This document shows positions 12,301 through 24,103 of a stretch of 64,000 bases of DNA, in pieces (position 1 is the first letter of the stretch; each line of letters opens with the position of its first letter). A program made the translations under genes and the position numbers. This DNA comes from Cycas panzhihuaensis (Eukaryota > Cycadophyta). The notes under the pieces were generated by a model. It made no database searches, was not told the DNA's origin, and saw nothing but the letters and a program-made list of their open reading frames with translations. Location: the NCBI GenBank assembly GCA_023213395.1, contig CM041465.1, positions 27,907,741 through 27,971,740 on the forward strand, given 5' to 3'.

Positions 12301-12900
12301 ACAGAAGTGGTACTATATTACTTTCATTGATGATTTTACCAAGAAAGTATGGGTTGCTTTTCTTGCAAAGAAAGATGAAGCTTTTTCTATGTTTCAAGCT
12401 TTCAAGGCTCGCGTGGAAAATGAATCTGGATTCAAGATCAAAATACTCGGATCGATAATGGTGGCGAGTACACATCCAATGAGTTTGAATCGTACCTACA
12501 TCAACATGGAATCAAACATCGGACCATCAAGCGGTGTACACCCCAAAGAAATGGAGTTGTTGAGCGATGAATGGACCATCATGAATATGTCTCATGATAT
12601 GCTGGTATATAAGAATGTCCCTCTCTATCTTTGGGCTGAGGCTATCTGGACTGCTGTGTATTACATCAACACTGTTAGTCCCTCCAAGCTCGACCCCTCT
12701 CCACATGAAATGTGGTATGGACAAACCCCCTCTATCTCCCACTTCAGAATTTTTGGCTCTACTTGTTATGCTCATATTTTGCAGGAACATAGAAATAAGC
12801 TCCAAGATAGAGCCATCAAAGGCATCTTTGTCGGATACCCTATGGACAAAAAGGGATACAAGGTTTTTATACCTTCAGAGCACAAAATCATCATCACTTG
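12272..12900 (+). pseudogene. integrase core and C-terminal part of N, frame-broken
   Basis: YYITFIDDFTKKVWVAFLAK is the core beta-sheet region after the first catalytic Asp. The second Asp lies in DNGGEYTSNEFESYLHQ (12450-12500) and the catalytic Glu in NGVVER (about 12550-12570), but both are in a different frame from the flanking ORF, so a pair of small indels separates the catalytic triad. Afterwards LWAEAIWTAVYYIN and the downstream FGSTCYAH are typical of the Copia integrase C-terminal half. The protein would insert the cDNA into the chromosome. Confidence 0.85.
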
Positions 12901-13499
12901 AGATGTTATCTTTGCAGAGACTGAAGATCAATTACTCAGACTTGACTCCAAGATACCTTCATACCGATTTAATGATGCTACTGAATTTGATATCCAGATT
13001 CCAAAATTTAGGGGAGGAGATGCTGAATAGTTGCTTAAAATCTTGGAATCTGACAATAGAGCCTCGGAGGATACAAGCTGTGACTCCAATCCAATGTGTA
13101 CACATCCAGCACCATCATTTGTGAACATCCAAGTTGACAAAGGCAAAGCCATAGCAGAAGGATCATCTTCTCCAACATCTATGGCTGGCCCATCTTCTCC
13201 AGCATCGTCAACTTCCTCCGTGCCAAATATTTCACATGATTCTTTTCAGGATCAAAATGAAGATCAAGAAGTTGTGGAAATGAAAACCTCATTCCCAACT
13301 CGAGGTTTTCGTGAAGCCTACCAGCTACACAAGGACATGCGATCAGATGAGGTAGGCAAAACTGGTACTAGAAGTGCCCATAGAGCAAGGATGCATGAAT
13401 CACTTTCTATTGAGCTTGAACCAGCAGAACTGCATCTTGCTCTTAATGAAGAGCCCCTAATGTACCAAGAAGTCAGAAGCATGCGCTTTAGAGAAATGC

Positions 13500-14430
13500 C
13501 ATGAACGAAGAGTATCAATCTCTTATTAAGAATCTAAGACATGGGAGCTTGTTGATCTACCACTTGGAAGAAAGGTAGTTCAAAATAAATGGGTGTTCAA
13601 AAACAAGTATAGATCAGATGGCACCCTAGAAAAACACAAGGCAAGGTTGGTAGCAAAAGGATTCACGCAAAGGAAAGGTATTGACTACACTGAAATCTTT
13701 GCTCCTACAACCAAGTGGCCTACAATCAGAACTCTTATAGCCTTGGTCGCTCAACAGGGTTGGAAAATCCACCAACTTGATGTTAAGACCGCATTTCTCA
13801 ATGGGGACCTTAAAGAAGAAATTTACATGGCTCAGGCAAAAGGATACGAGATTGACGGTTACGAACATAAAGTTTGTAGGCTAAAAAAGTCCTTGTACGG
13901 CCTAAAGCAAGCCCCTCATGCTTGGTTTACCAAGTTATCTGAAAGAATGAGGCAACTTGGATATGAGGTTTGTGACTATCAAGATATTGATACAACATTA
14001 TTCATCAAGCGCCAAAATGATAAAGTCACTTACCTCTTAATCTTTGTGGATGACATGCTCATAACGGGAATAGTGAACAGTGTAATCACCGGTGAAGAAG
14101 GACCTTGCTAAAACTTTTGAATTGTCTGACCTCGGGTTGATGAAATATTACTTGGGAATTGAAGTAACTCAAAAGGATGGCAAAATCTTTCTCTCCCAAG
14201 AAAAATATATCAACGATCTTCTAACAAAGTTTCAGTTAGAAGGTGCTCGACCAGTGGATACACCTATGGAGCCTAATATTAAGCTCTCAGTTGATGGTGA
14301 CAATAGGGAGGCAGACGCAACACTCTACAGGCAACGTGTAGGTAGTCTCATCTATACTACCAACACAAGGCCAGATATTGCACACTCTGTCGGCATTCTT
14401 GCAAGATTCATGATAAATCCTTAGCAGAAT
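13500..14430 (+). pseudogene. Copia reverse transcriptase of N (RVT_2)
   Basis: From about 13590 the frame reads FKNKYRSDGTLEKHKARLVA, then LDVKTAFLNGDL with a catalytic Asp, SLYGLKQAP, and LIFVDDML with the polymerase Asp pair (FVDD box). The frame ends at 14111 just after the palm, and the same domain resumes in another frame at 14092 (DLGLMKYYLGIEV, PDIAHSVGILARF) up to a stop at 14422. This would copy element RNA into DNA. One frame change and one stop are the visible breaks. Confidence 0.9.
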
Positions 14431-14439
14431 CATTGGCAA

Positions 14440-14808
14440 GCTGCAATACGAGTGTTGAGGTACCTAAAGATGACTAGCAAATATGGTCTGTTGTATGAAC
14501 CCAATGTAGAATTTAAACTTTATGCATACACAGACTTAGACTTTGTTGGAGATAAAGACACAGGAAGATCTACGTCTGGGTACATAACATTTCTTGGAAC
14601 AGCACCAATATCATGGAGATCTAGACGACAGAAGATAGTTGCAGACTCAATCTTTGAAGCTAAGTACATCACGCTCGAGACAAGCAAGGAGGTGATATGG
14701 CTTAGAAAATTGTTGAATATATTAAATTCCACCCAAACAAGTTCTACTAGCTTACATGTAGATAATCAATCTACAATCCAAATGGCTAAAAATCCTCAGA
14801 TTTCATGA
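14440..14808 (+). pseudogene. Copia RNase H of N
   Basis: YTDLDFVGDKDTGRSTSGY contains the first catalytic Asp and the highly conserved Copia RNase H signature; ADSIFEAKYI holds the Glu (usually S-T-x-E-A-E-Y), and LHVDNQSTIQMAKNP the third Asp. The frame stops at 14806 within the last part of the domain, before the usual H-I-D-x-R-x-H motif, whose traces follow in other frames at 14810-14850. Confidence 0.85.
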
Positions 14809-15017
14809 TCGTATCAAACATATAAGTACAAAAGTCCACGAGGATTAGAGAACTAGTTCATGATGGCACAATTCAATTGAGTCGCCTCACAGCAGATCAA
14901 GTGGTCGATATCTTCACCAAACCACCAAGAGGGTGAAGTTTGAACAGCCGAAGCAACTCGGCCTTAGGGCCTCCATCTCTGACTGATTGAAGGAGATGAC
15001 AATAGGACCAACATACT

Positions 15018-15175
15018 CTGCCTCCTTCGTGAAAACCCCTTGTGGGCACGGAAGGACAAGAGTAAGTCTATGCTCTATCCCATTCGTGAAAACCCCATGT
15101 GGGCGCGAAAGGATAAGGGTTGTATCATTTTGGAAAATCAGAACCTGTGAAAACCCGAAAGGGCATGGGGGATGA
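15018..15175 (+). repeat. three hairpin-forming repeats near the 3' end of N
   Basis: GTGAAAACCC occurs three times (about 15029, 15091, 15147), each followed by a GGG block: CCCCTTGTGGG, CCCCATGTGGG and CCCGAAAGGG. Each can fold into a CCC/GGG stem; in the first the stem can extend through CGTG/CACG, and the third has a GAAA tetraloop. They lie between the RNase H and the polypurine tract. Confidence 0.7.
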
Positions 15176-15408
15176 CCAAATGGTATATGGAAACTCAGTA
15201 GATTTCAACTACAAAATTTATTATACTGATTGGCTATCTGGCTACATTTAAAGAGCTGCCTGAGCTAGGTTAGTAGATTAGAAAATTTGTGGGTTTTCTT
15301 CCCCATGAGGGTTTCCCATAAAAGTATCATACTAGTTTGCTTTGTAAGAGGCTCAAATGAAGACATCATAGGATAGAATAAAATAGAATGAAATGACCTT
15401 CTACCATT

Positions 15409-15419
15409 AAGGGGGAGAT
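15409..15419 (+). other. polypurine tract of N
   Basis: AAGGGGGAGAT directly precedes the TG of the 3' LTR, the expected place and composition for the plus-strand primer. Confidence 0.85.
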
Positions 15420-15716
15420 TGAAAAGGGTTAATGACATAAGGTCATTACATTAGTTGATTATTTCGAAAAAGGGTCTTAAGTGAACTTTAAATTAGATCA
15501 CTTAAGTGAAATGCACTTTCATGTGCATTATGTGTAATTTCATTTCACCTAACTCAAATGCTCCCTCTCTCAATATAAAAGTAAAGCTCAATGGAGGAGA
15601 TTCATTCTTACCTCCCCATTTTGTGAGAGCTACTTTCTTTCTCTCAAGTCTCTCTTACTCCCATGTTTGCCTTTGTGTTTAGTGCATGGAGATGAAGGAT
15701 AGATCCACTCTTTTCA
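15420..15716 (+). repeat. 3' LTR of Copia N (297 bp)
   Basis: Same ends and length as the 5' LTR, three single-base differences, followed at once by the right GATTC target duplication (15717-15721). Confidence 0.95.
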
Positions 15717-15721
15717 GATTC
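15717..15721. other. target-site duplication, right copy (GATTC)
   Basis: Second copy of the 5-bp target of N; C1 coding text resumes directly after it. Confidence 0.95.
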
Positions 15722-16640
15722 AAAGACACTTATTTCTTAAAGATTCCTAAAGATGACTTGTGGCATCAAGGCCTTAGTTATTTAAATATGAATATCCTAT
15801 ACTATTTTTTTAAGTTGAATATGGTGCACATATTATCAAATATTAAGAAGAATAAATATTTTTGTAAGGTTTGTATTAGGATAAAATATCACCAAACTTT
15901 GTTCAAATCAAATGGAAAAGTTTAGCATGATAAAGAACCATTGGGCCTTGTTCACTCTAACATATTTGGGCCTATGTTTTTAGGCATCATTTAATGGTTT
16001 CTTCTGCTTTATTAAATTTATTAATGATTATTCCCATAAGATATGGGTTTATTTCTTGAAATATAAATTAGAAGCATTTAAAAATTTTAGAGAATTTAAG
16101 CATGGCGATAAATTAGAATTTGGAAAGCCACTCAAAATCCTTCACTGTGATAATGGAGATGAATATACTTATAGAGAATTCACCTAAGTTTGAAAAGATA
16201 ATGGCATCAAGCAATAATTTTTTGCCTCTTACACATCTCAGTAAACTGGAGTTGTTGAGCATATGAATTAGATCTTAATTAATAAAGGCCAAGCTATGCT
16301 CATTCCAAAAACTTTAGGACTTCAATTCTAGGTTGAAGCCCTTAACATTATTACTTATCTCAAAAATTAAAGTTCAACTAAGGAACTTTTAAATATTACA
16401 TTGAAGGAGCCCTAGTCAAGTACAAAACCAATAGTCTCATATTTACATACTTTTAGTTGTATAATATATATGCTTATACCAAAAGAACAAAGGAAAAATT
16501 TAGATAACAAAAGCAAGAAGTTCATTTTTATTAGCTACAATCCTGGATGCAAAGCCTACAACCTTTATGATGCCACTATTAGGCATATGTATGCATCTCA
16601 GTATGTAATTTTTTAAAAAGAGAACTAGGGCCTAAATTTA
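15722..16640 (+). pseudogene. C1 pre-integrase and integrase remains
   Basis: Directly after the insertion site, LWHQGLSYLN (about 15758-15787) is the pre-integrase motif, with a degenerate CKVCIRIKYHQ as the C-x2-C half. Integrase text follows in several frames: LVHSNIFGP (first catalytic Asp changed to Asn), FIKFINDYSHKIWVYFL, and LHCDNGDEYTYREF (second Asp kept) near 16140-16180. Several stops interrupt it. This continues the C1 segment ending at 8105. Confidence 0.75.
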
Positions 16641-16919
16641 TCATAATTTTTATTTTTTAATAAATGACATATAAAAATGTTTATTCCACCTCTTACTACA
16701 TAAAATGTTCCTATAATTTAATTGCCTCCATCTTTATCATATATACCTAGTATTTCATCTATACCTCCTACCTCTACTTTTACTTCTACTTCCATAATTC
16801 CTCTAGAAGGTGCTCAAGTAGAGGTCACTTCAAAGCAACTTCCCAAATAGTACTTGTAGGTAATATCTTCTACTCCATTGCCTCCATAATAATTCTAAGA
16901 GGTAATCTAAATACATGTT

Positions 16920-18480
16920 ATCCTTTAACTTTTTCTTAATGGAAAATGTATTATTAACTCCTAAACTAGCCACATTTGTAGAAGTTATTAAAGAGAAAAA
17001 GTGTCAAGTAACCATGAATGAGGAAATGAATTCTATTTTATAAAATGACATTTAAGAGATAGGTAAGTTATTAGATAGAAAAAAACTAATTAATTACCAT
17101 TGGATTTATAAAATAAAATTTCATTTATATGGATCCATTTGTTTTTACAAAGCACATTTGGTTTCAAAAGGTTTTAAACAAATTAAAGGCATAGATTATG
17201 ATGATACATTTACCCCCATTACCAACATGACCAATGTGAAATTCATTTTGGCATTAGTAGATCAGTTTGATTAGTTTATCTTCTAGATGTATATGAAAAG
17301 TTCCTTTTTGAATGGAAACTTATAGGAGAAAGTGTACCTAAATCAACCTCCCAGATATGTTGTTCATGGAGAGAACATCTAGTCTTTAAGTTAAAGAAGG
17401 CTCATTATGGCCTTAAACAATAATCATCTCATGCTTGGTACATGAAGATGGAAGAATATTTTTAGAAACATAGACTTATATGCTCATCTTTAGATCTTAA
17501 TTTGTATATCAAAATCTAAAATAACTTGATCACTTTGATTATTCTATATATTGATTATTTGTTAACAATTAGTAATGACATAGAATGGATTTCATACATT
17601 CAAGAGGAACAAAATAGCAGCCTTGAGATGACTGACCTTAAATTGCTCCACTATTTTCTTGGCATGGAAGTCTAGTAGCAACTAGGTTGCATCTTCCTTT
17701 TACAATCAAAATATATAAGAGAGATTCTTCAAAATTTTAAAATAGAGGAATGTAAGACATCACCAACCCCTATAGAGATCAGACTCAAGTTAAACATTAA
17801 TAAGCATGGTAAACCTATCGATCCCACTATGTATAGGAAGATTATGGGGAAATTGATTTACCTTATACATACTTGACTAGATATTTCATATGTTATTAGT
17901 TCTATTCTAGGTTTATGACATAACCCAAGATTTCACACTAGAAGGTGGCTATGTAGATCTTGAGATATCTTTGAGGTTCACTTCAATTTGGACTTGATTA
18001 CTACCAAGTGGATAATCCTACTTTGGTAGGTTATATAAATTTTGATTGGGTTGGTTATTAGGATAGTCATAGATTGACCTCAATCTATTGCTTTTACCTA
18101 GGATCTACCTCTATCTCCTAGAGTTGCAAAAGGCAACCAAATGTCACTTTGTCCTCCACTAAAGAAGAGTATAAAGTTACTGTCAACATAACTATAGAGG
18201 CTATTTGGCTAAGAAGGATTCTTAAAGAGCTTTGTATTGATTAAACACAAGCTACTTTCCTCTTTTATGACAATCAGAGTATCCTCACACTAATCAAGAA
18301 TCCTATATTCCATATAAGAACAAAGTATATTGATGTTCACCATCATTTCATCATAGAACATTTTTAGGATGGCGAGATAGATCTAGTTTATAATCTCATT
18401 GGCAAACAAATTTTAGATATCTTTATCAAAACACTTAATCATGATGGATTTAAGAAGTTTCAGTATGGGCTATTAAAACA
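16920..18480 (+). pseudogene. C1 reverse transcriptase and RNase H remains
   Basis: HWIYKIKFHLYGSI, HLVSKGFKQIKGIDY and SSFLNGNL (17090-17320) are Copia RT motifs; the palm region near 17545 reads LYIDYLLTI, with the second Asp of the YVDD box changed to Tyr. RNase H traces at 18030-18470 include YINFDWVG and a final FIKTLNHDGFKKF resembling the usual C-terminal tail. Stops are frequent, consistent with an old insertion. Confidence 0.75.
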
Positions 18481-18720
18481 TCTAACAACCTTTTATTATA
18501 TTGTATTTTACATATATATGTACATGTGTATCATAGGGTGTAATCCCCCTCTTTATAAATTTAAAGGTAATCTATAGTTTGGTTAGGTCCAACTCCTTTG
18601 TCAGTAAGCCAACCAATTATACTATATGTATTCAAGTAATGTATTCTTTTAAATTAAGAATAATCATATTCATTTCTACATTGGACTTTCATATATCCAG
18701 AAGCTCAACTCAAATTTAGA

Positions 18721-18851
18721 TGCACGGTGTAACTAATTTACCCACAATGCGTTTCTACAATCATTTGCTTTATTGTTATGTGCTTAATCTTTGTTTATCT
18801 AAGTTATATTTGAATGAACATTGTTATTAGATCCTATTGATGAATTTTACA
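18721..18851 (+). repeat. short LTR of Copia A (131 bp)
   Basis: Begins TGCACGGTGTAAC and ends TTTTACA, followed directly by a tRNA-iMet-type primer site. A homologous 131-bp segment at 48477-48607 in copy B has the same right boundary, and its left boundary is supported independently because Gypsy sequence (known from G2) stops exactly there. The LTR could still be longer on the left in A, which I cannot exclude. Confidence 0.6.
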
Positions 18852-18863
18852 TGGTATTAGAGC
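18852..18863 (+). other. primer-binding site of Copia A
   Basis: TGGTATTAGAGC, one base different from TGGTATCAGAGC, immediately after the LTR. Confidence 0.75.
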
Positions 18864-20869
18864 TTCTAATATGTATTTTATTTAGTATTTTATGAGTTTG
18901 ATTATGAAACGGTGGCCCATTCATCAATAATGACCACCTATTTACCTTTGTTTCTTTAGTTTCAACTAGTTTTAGTATTTTACAATAAATTTAACACTAC
19001 TATAGGGTGTTTCCTCCATGTAGTATCTCCTATTTACTACTTGACTAGTTAGTAGTAGTCTTGTATCATCTCTAATACAGTTTCACACAAAAAATTATAT
19101 GTTGTCTCCATTATTTTATGTTATTTAGCCTTTGTTCTAAGATTTTCAATAGCCATTCAATTTAGATTTTTCTTTTGGGAGTCAGATCTAACCTCTGATT
19201 ACTCTTTGGCTCTATGGACCATCATTTGGAGTGTCATTATTATAGGCTCAAGAAATTTTACTTGATTTAATCGAGTTTTTTGGTGCAAATTTAATCGTGG
19301 CACTCATGCACCCTCCATTAGCTAGATTTACATCATATGACTTTGTATAGATTTGTTGAAGCCTGAATCACATCAAAAATTACGTTATATCTACCTCAAA
19401 TTAGTCTTGAAGCATCTTAGTCTAGTTTTGATTTTATTTAAAATGATTTTAATTGAAAACTGTCGTGAGACTTTATAAATTGATTTTCATTATATTTCCT
19501 TTTCTATAGTTTAATCTAAACTTAATTAGATCTAATTTTAATTTAAGATCCATGGAGGGGGATTTGATTTGAGGTTGCATCAGACCCCATGTAGTTGGTC
19601 TTTTAAGTTAAAAGGGGCAGATTTCAAATTTATTAGGCTCCTTTTATAATTTTGGTAAAATAAAAAATCTTATTCTATATTTGAATCTTTTTCAAGACTA
19701 CTAACCCCTTAGTTACCTAGCCATTGGTCATATACATTTATTCTATGACTAGGGGTTCATTAGTTAAGGGGGCTAAAGCCTAACTCCACTCGGTTTTTTA
19801 CCCATAAGGAATACTTAGCACTGTCTTGGCTATATCTTTTCAATAAGAGGTTGGATTTGAGCACTGTTTGAACCATTGAAATCGTAATTCAAATGCTATA
19901 TATTGGAATTAATTTTATTCAATTTTGAGTAGTTTTTTAATGGTTTCCTAATAGTTAAATTTGACATTTCTATTTGGACTATAATAAGGTTTTTTTTAAA
20001 TAAATTAAAGGCTTTATTTTTATTTTGTATAGAATCTAGTTGCTGAATGTTTTTTATATATCTTTTATATGTTATCCTATCTTATTTTTTGTCTAACAAG
20101 TGCTTATACTTTGTGATTATAGGTGTTCTTCTTATGTGAAAAAGATTGATCTTCACTTGGAGTAAAGTCTATCAAGACTGCATCCTAACCCTGTCACTTC
20201 TTTGAAGTTATTTTATTTTTTAGTCTCCTTACTTTTATTTTATAAAAGGAATCCTCTATGTATAAGATCACATTTTAAAAATCAATTTCAACTCAAAACA
20301 TTAAGAAAGGTAATTCTCAATCTATAAGAAAACTTTACTAGCCTTGCAATGGGAACAGTTAGGTACCCTAAAGTTACTACTCTATATATATTATTAGTTC
20401 TTATCAATTTCTATAGATATTAGAGAAGACAATTAACTATAAGGTGTAGTAAGTGGTAAGTTAATATGTAAACCTTACCTTAGAGTTTAGAGACCAAGAT
20501 AGACCCATAGAGGGTGAGTACTTTAGTTAGTAATTCCCAATTAGATTTGTTCCTAGGCATAAGCTTGGCTTAGTTGGACCAAAAAGTTAGGGGTAGTCTT
20601 AAGCTTCTAAGCAACCCACATACTAAGGTATAAAGAGCCTAGAGCTCACATACTAGCATATAGGATCTTTAATTTACCACTTGGGGTTAGGTACCACTAT
20701 ATAGAATAATAACTAAGGGCTTCTTGGAGACCCCTAAATTTAGCCTTCTAGTCCAGTAGCTCCACTAGGTAGATAGGATACAAAAATGAAAAGGAAACTC
20801 TAAATTAGCACTTTAAATTATTTTATCTAATAACATTAAACTAAGTAGTATAAATAACATTTTATATTA

Positions 20870-21990
20870 GAAGAAAGAAGTTATAAACCTTCATATTATG
20901 AATAATTATTAATCTTATATCAATGGTGACATACATCTACCCAAACCTACAAAAAATCTAAATGATCCCACCATTAAAATTCTAGTAGATCTAGTTTTCT
21001 TAACCAATTTTAAATCTAAAGATAATATTACCTACTCATTACTCCATTTAACTATAGAAGAAGCATCATTTACACCCTTTATGAGAGGAAGGATGACTCT
21101 AGGTCCCTATCCTTAAAGGCATGACTATTTGGCATGCCCTTTATTAGAACCATCATATGCTGCCTAACTAAAATTAAAATAATAAGAAACTAACTTATCA
21201 TCCTTGGTAAACCTCCCTCTAATCATGACATTATGTATTGCATGCTCAACATCCTTCTTATAGAATATAATAACTTTGTATCTAGACTCTATTGATACAT
21301 TTATCAAAATAGACTTCAAAACTTTTGAAAGACTCTTGTTTAGGGAGGAGAACATTCTTAATCACCAAGGAGTGGAATCAACCTTTAACTCTATCCCTAC
21401 ATTTGTAGCTAGAAATTTAGAAAGGAATAATCCACCTTAATATCCAACTTAGTAGCCAAGTTACTAGTAATTGCTTACTCATTAGTTTAGCTCCTTGAAC
21501 ATCTCATAACAACTAAGTTTATAGCCAACACATTAGCAACCATAGTCTCAATAGGTTGGCACTTCTTCTCAACAACCTCAATATCTACAACAACCACAAT
21601 AATCTCAACCACCAAGGAATTAGTAGTATAGATAAAATATCAACTGCATATATTGTGGGAAAAATAGGCATCTTGTTATTGACTCTAGGAGAAGACAAGC
21701 TAATTTTTGGATGCTTTATAATTAAGGGGGATGATCATGTGGGCCAAACCTTTAATAAGGTGGTACTAGCTTTTAATAAGGGGGCCTTAACTTTTAACAA
21801 AGTGGCCCTTATGTTCAATAAGGAGGCCCTAGGTTTCCATGCGGAGGACTAGCTTTTTAATAATTAAGCTAATACTCTAATAGAATTGGAAGCAAAGGTA
21901 GAACTGGAACCAATGTTAACTAAATAGGCAAATATTCTAACCAATAAACCTAAGGAACAACCAAAATACACAACAAGGAGGCAATGTGGC
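20870..21990 (+). pseudogene. Copia gag with QGG-type repeats (A)
   Basis: Gag text is spread over frames, matching the gag of B (49400-50540) base for base over long stretches. A zinc knuckle at about 21650-21690 reads CIYCGKNRHLVIDS with the last Cys changed to Ser. It is followed at 21755-21860 by four or five ~27-base repeats which, in one frame, spell FNKxALxFNKxAL and in another a Gln-Gly-Gly pattern with stops; this is the degenerate low-complexity tail of gag. Confidence 0.65.
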
Positions 21991-22009
21991 TAATTCTTAA
22001 CCCTCCTCT

Positions 22010-22562
22010 CAAAACATATTCTTTGTAGTTTTGTCATCCCAACATGATAACAATTCTTAGTTATTAGATTTTGATGTAATATATCATATGATTAACATCG
22101 AAGACTCGTTATAGGAGACTTATCTAATTCAAGCTCAAACTATCACATTTAGAGATAACCTCACCTGTGATGTGACCAAAATTGAAAGGGATCCTATTAT
22201 ATTGAAGGATTCTAAAATTTAGTAGCATATAAATAATATTTTCTTAGTTCTAGGTATGAGGAGAAACTTACTCTCTATAAACTAAATTAACAAGTAAAAC
22301 TTGGATGACCTTTTCATTCAAGACATCTACATAATCATAGACCATGCTATTAGATAGCTCATTACAATAAGGCATGAGGATAGTGGCCTATAAAAATCTA
22401 ATGGGGCTCCCTTCCCCACTATTTCACCATAAGAATCTTATTTCATAGTACATAATAATCACCTTGACAAGGGGAAAGTAATCATATTTAAAGGCCCATC
22501 CCTTGACCAAGATCAAGGTGAATGTTCATACTCTAAAGAAAAAACTACCTTTAACAACACTA
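22010..22562 (+). pseudogene. Copia protease/linker remains (A)
   Basis: LDFDVIYHMI-like text (with a stop) near 22055 corresponds to the protease active-site context with the DSG triad lost. NIFLVLGMRRNLLSIN near 22230-22280 is the standard 'VLYVPG...NLLS' motif before the pre-integrase. The text ends at the breakpoint at 22562. Confidence 0.65.
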
Positions 22563-24103
22563 AGGAGACTATCTCTAGAGGATTCTAGGCATTGAGATGG
22601 AGTAGAGAGTGAGGTACTTGGTGAGTGGAATGTATTATTTTTTTTCTTTTAGTGTTTTGAGGAAAAATATGATAATACAATGTAAAACGTATAACTGTAC
22701 ACTAAAAACGTGACTAAGAAATGAAAAATGTGACTAACTAGTGAGAAAAATAATTTTAGTATTTGGCCCATCAGAGGGAGTCATGTTTTTCATTGTGAAG
22801 TATTTTTTACTTTGAACCTACATTTTTTAGTTGTGAAATTATACTTTTTGTTATGTGATAATACTTTTGAACTTTTGATAGATAAAACTTTAAAAAATTA
22901 AAATTTTTAGTTTAAACAAGTTACTCATAGACTAAAATTAGTCTGATACAGGCCCTAGAGAGAGTAGAGACTCAAGAAAATGGAGTAGCCATTGGAGATC
23001 TTATTAGTTAATTAGATAAGGTGAGATAGAGTGTTTTGAGGGCATGTGAGTTCATACTAGTGAATAAATCCACCTAACTAGTGATGGAGCACAAGATTCT
23101 ATATAATTTTATCAGTTGTTGGATCCAAGGTCATAATATCTTTAGAGTATATATAATCAAAGTCCTCAAGATCACTCCAAGAGATGAGGGGAGGATCTTA
23201 GGAGTTAACTAGCATAGGGAGAGGGTTTTCCCCATCAGGGTAATAAATGAGGAGTCCAAAATAGCTTATAGTACATACTTGATGGGATTTTCTAATTAGA
23301 TAGATGAGCATGGGATTTCCATTGAGGCTATTAAGATGGTAGGAGGTGTTTTAGTGGTGAGGAGTATCATCACCCTAATTATTATTCATTGGATATTTAG
23401 GACACAAAATTTTATAAGGATCCCAACTCAATGGACAGGGGTTGTGAGATGATGTAAGGAGGGTGTTCATATCAATTAGGAGCAGTATATTATTGATAAT
23501 ATTAGCCACTATCTATCGAAGATCTAGAGGATAGGGAGGGGTGGCTCCTCATACAACTCCATCCTGATGTGTTGGCTCTATGACCACATTCCATTGATAT
23601 GACTAGGAGGAAAGCTAAGAGAGATGACACTGATAAATTTAGAAATAAATAGATGGTATATAAGGTCCCAGATTTATAACAAGCTAGCTATCATCATGAG
23701 GACCATATATAGTCCTCTCCTCAATAGGATGATGAGGAGATAGTTGGTAGAGGACACATACAATGGGATTCTAGTGCAGAGCGATGATGAGATGGATATC
23801 GTAGAGAGGGTAGTAGCACAGAAGGCTCCTGCAGTAAGGTGAAGGAGAGGGACATGACATGATAGAGGAGCACATGGTGGTAGAGGTGGCAGAGGAAGAG
23901 AGGAGTCAGGATGAGAGGGTAGAGGAGTTGCCTCCTCTAGTGGTGGAGTAGGAGGGAGTCACCAGGTACTTGAGCATGGAGGTGGAGCACCTATGGAGGG
24001 GAGAGAAGGTTCTATCCAGAGCATGGAGCTAGGATTCATTAATGACCAGGGAAAGGATAGAGGGAACAAAGCTGGAGAGGGAGGGGCTGTACAAGAGGCT
24101 TGT
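22563..24103. other. unassigned 1.5-kb segment
   Basis: Starts exactly where Copia A stops and ends at the 5' LTR of element E. The left third is AT-rich; the right part (23000-24100) is rich in GGAG/GATGAG and has longer runs of plausible coding text on the plus strand, e.g. MTRRKAKRDDTDKFRNK near 23600-23650, but no motif I can name. It may be part of another transposon's open reading frame. Confidence 0.35.

Larger units (their letters stand above)
8106..15716 (+). mobile_element. complete Copia retrotransposon N, nested in C1
   Basis: A 7,611-bp element bounded by two 297-bp LTRs (TG...CA), with a primer-binding site, polypurine tract and a perfect 5-bp target duplication GATTC. The LTRs differ at three positions (about 99% identical), so insertion was recent compared with everything around it. 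The coding order gag, protease, integrase, RT, RNase H is Ty1/Copia. Despite the young LTRs the coding region has several frame changes and stops, so N probably moved using proteins made by other copies, or carries sequencing errors. It inserted into the protease-to-integrase linker of C1. Confidence 0.95.
6120..18720 (+). mobile_element. old Copia retrotransposon C1, interrupted by element N
   Basis: C1 is a decayed Ty1/Copia element in the order leader, gag, zinc knuckle, protease, pre-integrase, integrase, reverse transcriptase, RNase H. Its leader (6130-6640) resembles the leaders of elements A (20330-20870) and B (48840-49390), for example GGTGAGTGCCTTAG versus GGTGAGTACTTTAG. It is split at the GATTC site by the 7.6-kb element N. 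No intact LTR was found: the left end merges with the microsatellite and the right end stops near element A's LTR. The 240 bases 18481-18720 after its RNase H hold no gene and may include remains of its 3' LTR. Multiple stops in every domain mean it is inactive. Confidence 0.75.
18864..22562 (+). mobile_element. Copia A, 5' half only
   Basis: Leader, gag and protease-linker of an old Copia element closely related to copy B (48608-51110). Homology with B ends abruptly at about 22562, just before the pre-integrase motif; nothing of integrase, RT or RNase H follows. The leader of A holds about 1.2 kb (19080-20325) absent from B: an insertion in A or a deletion in B. That segment has no recognised gene. 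Confidence 0.7.
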
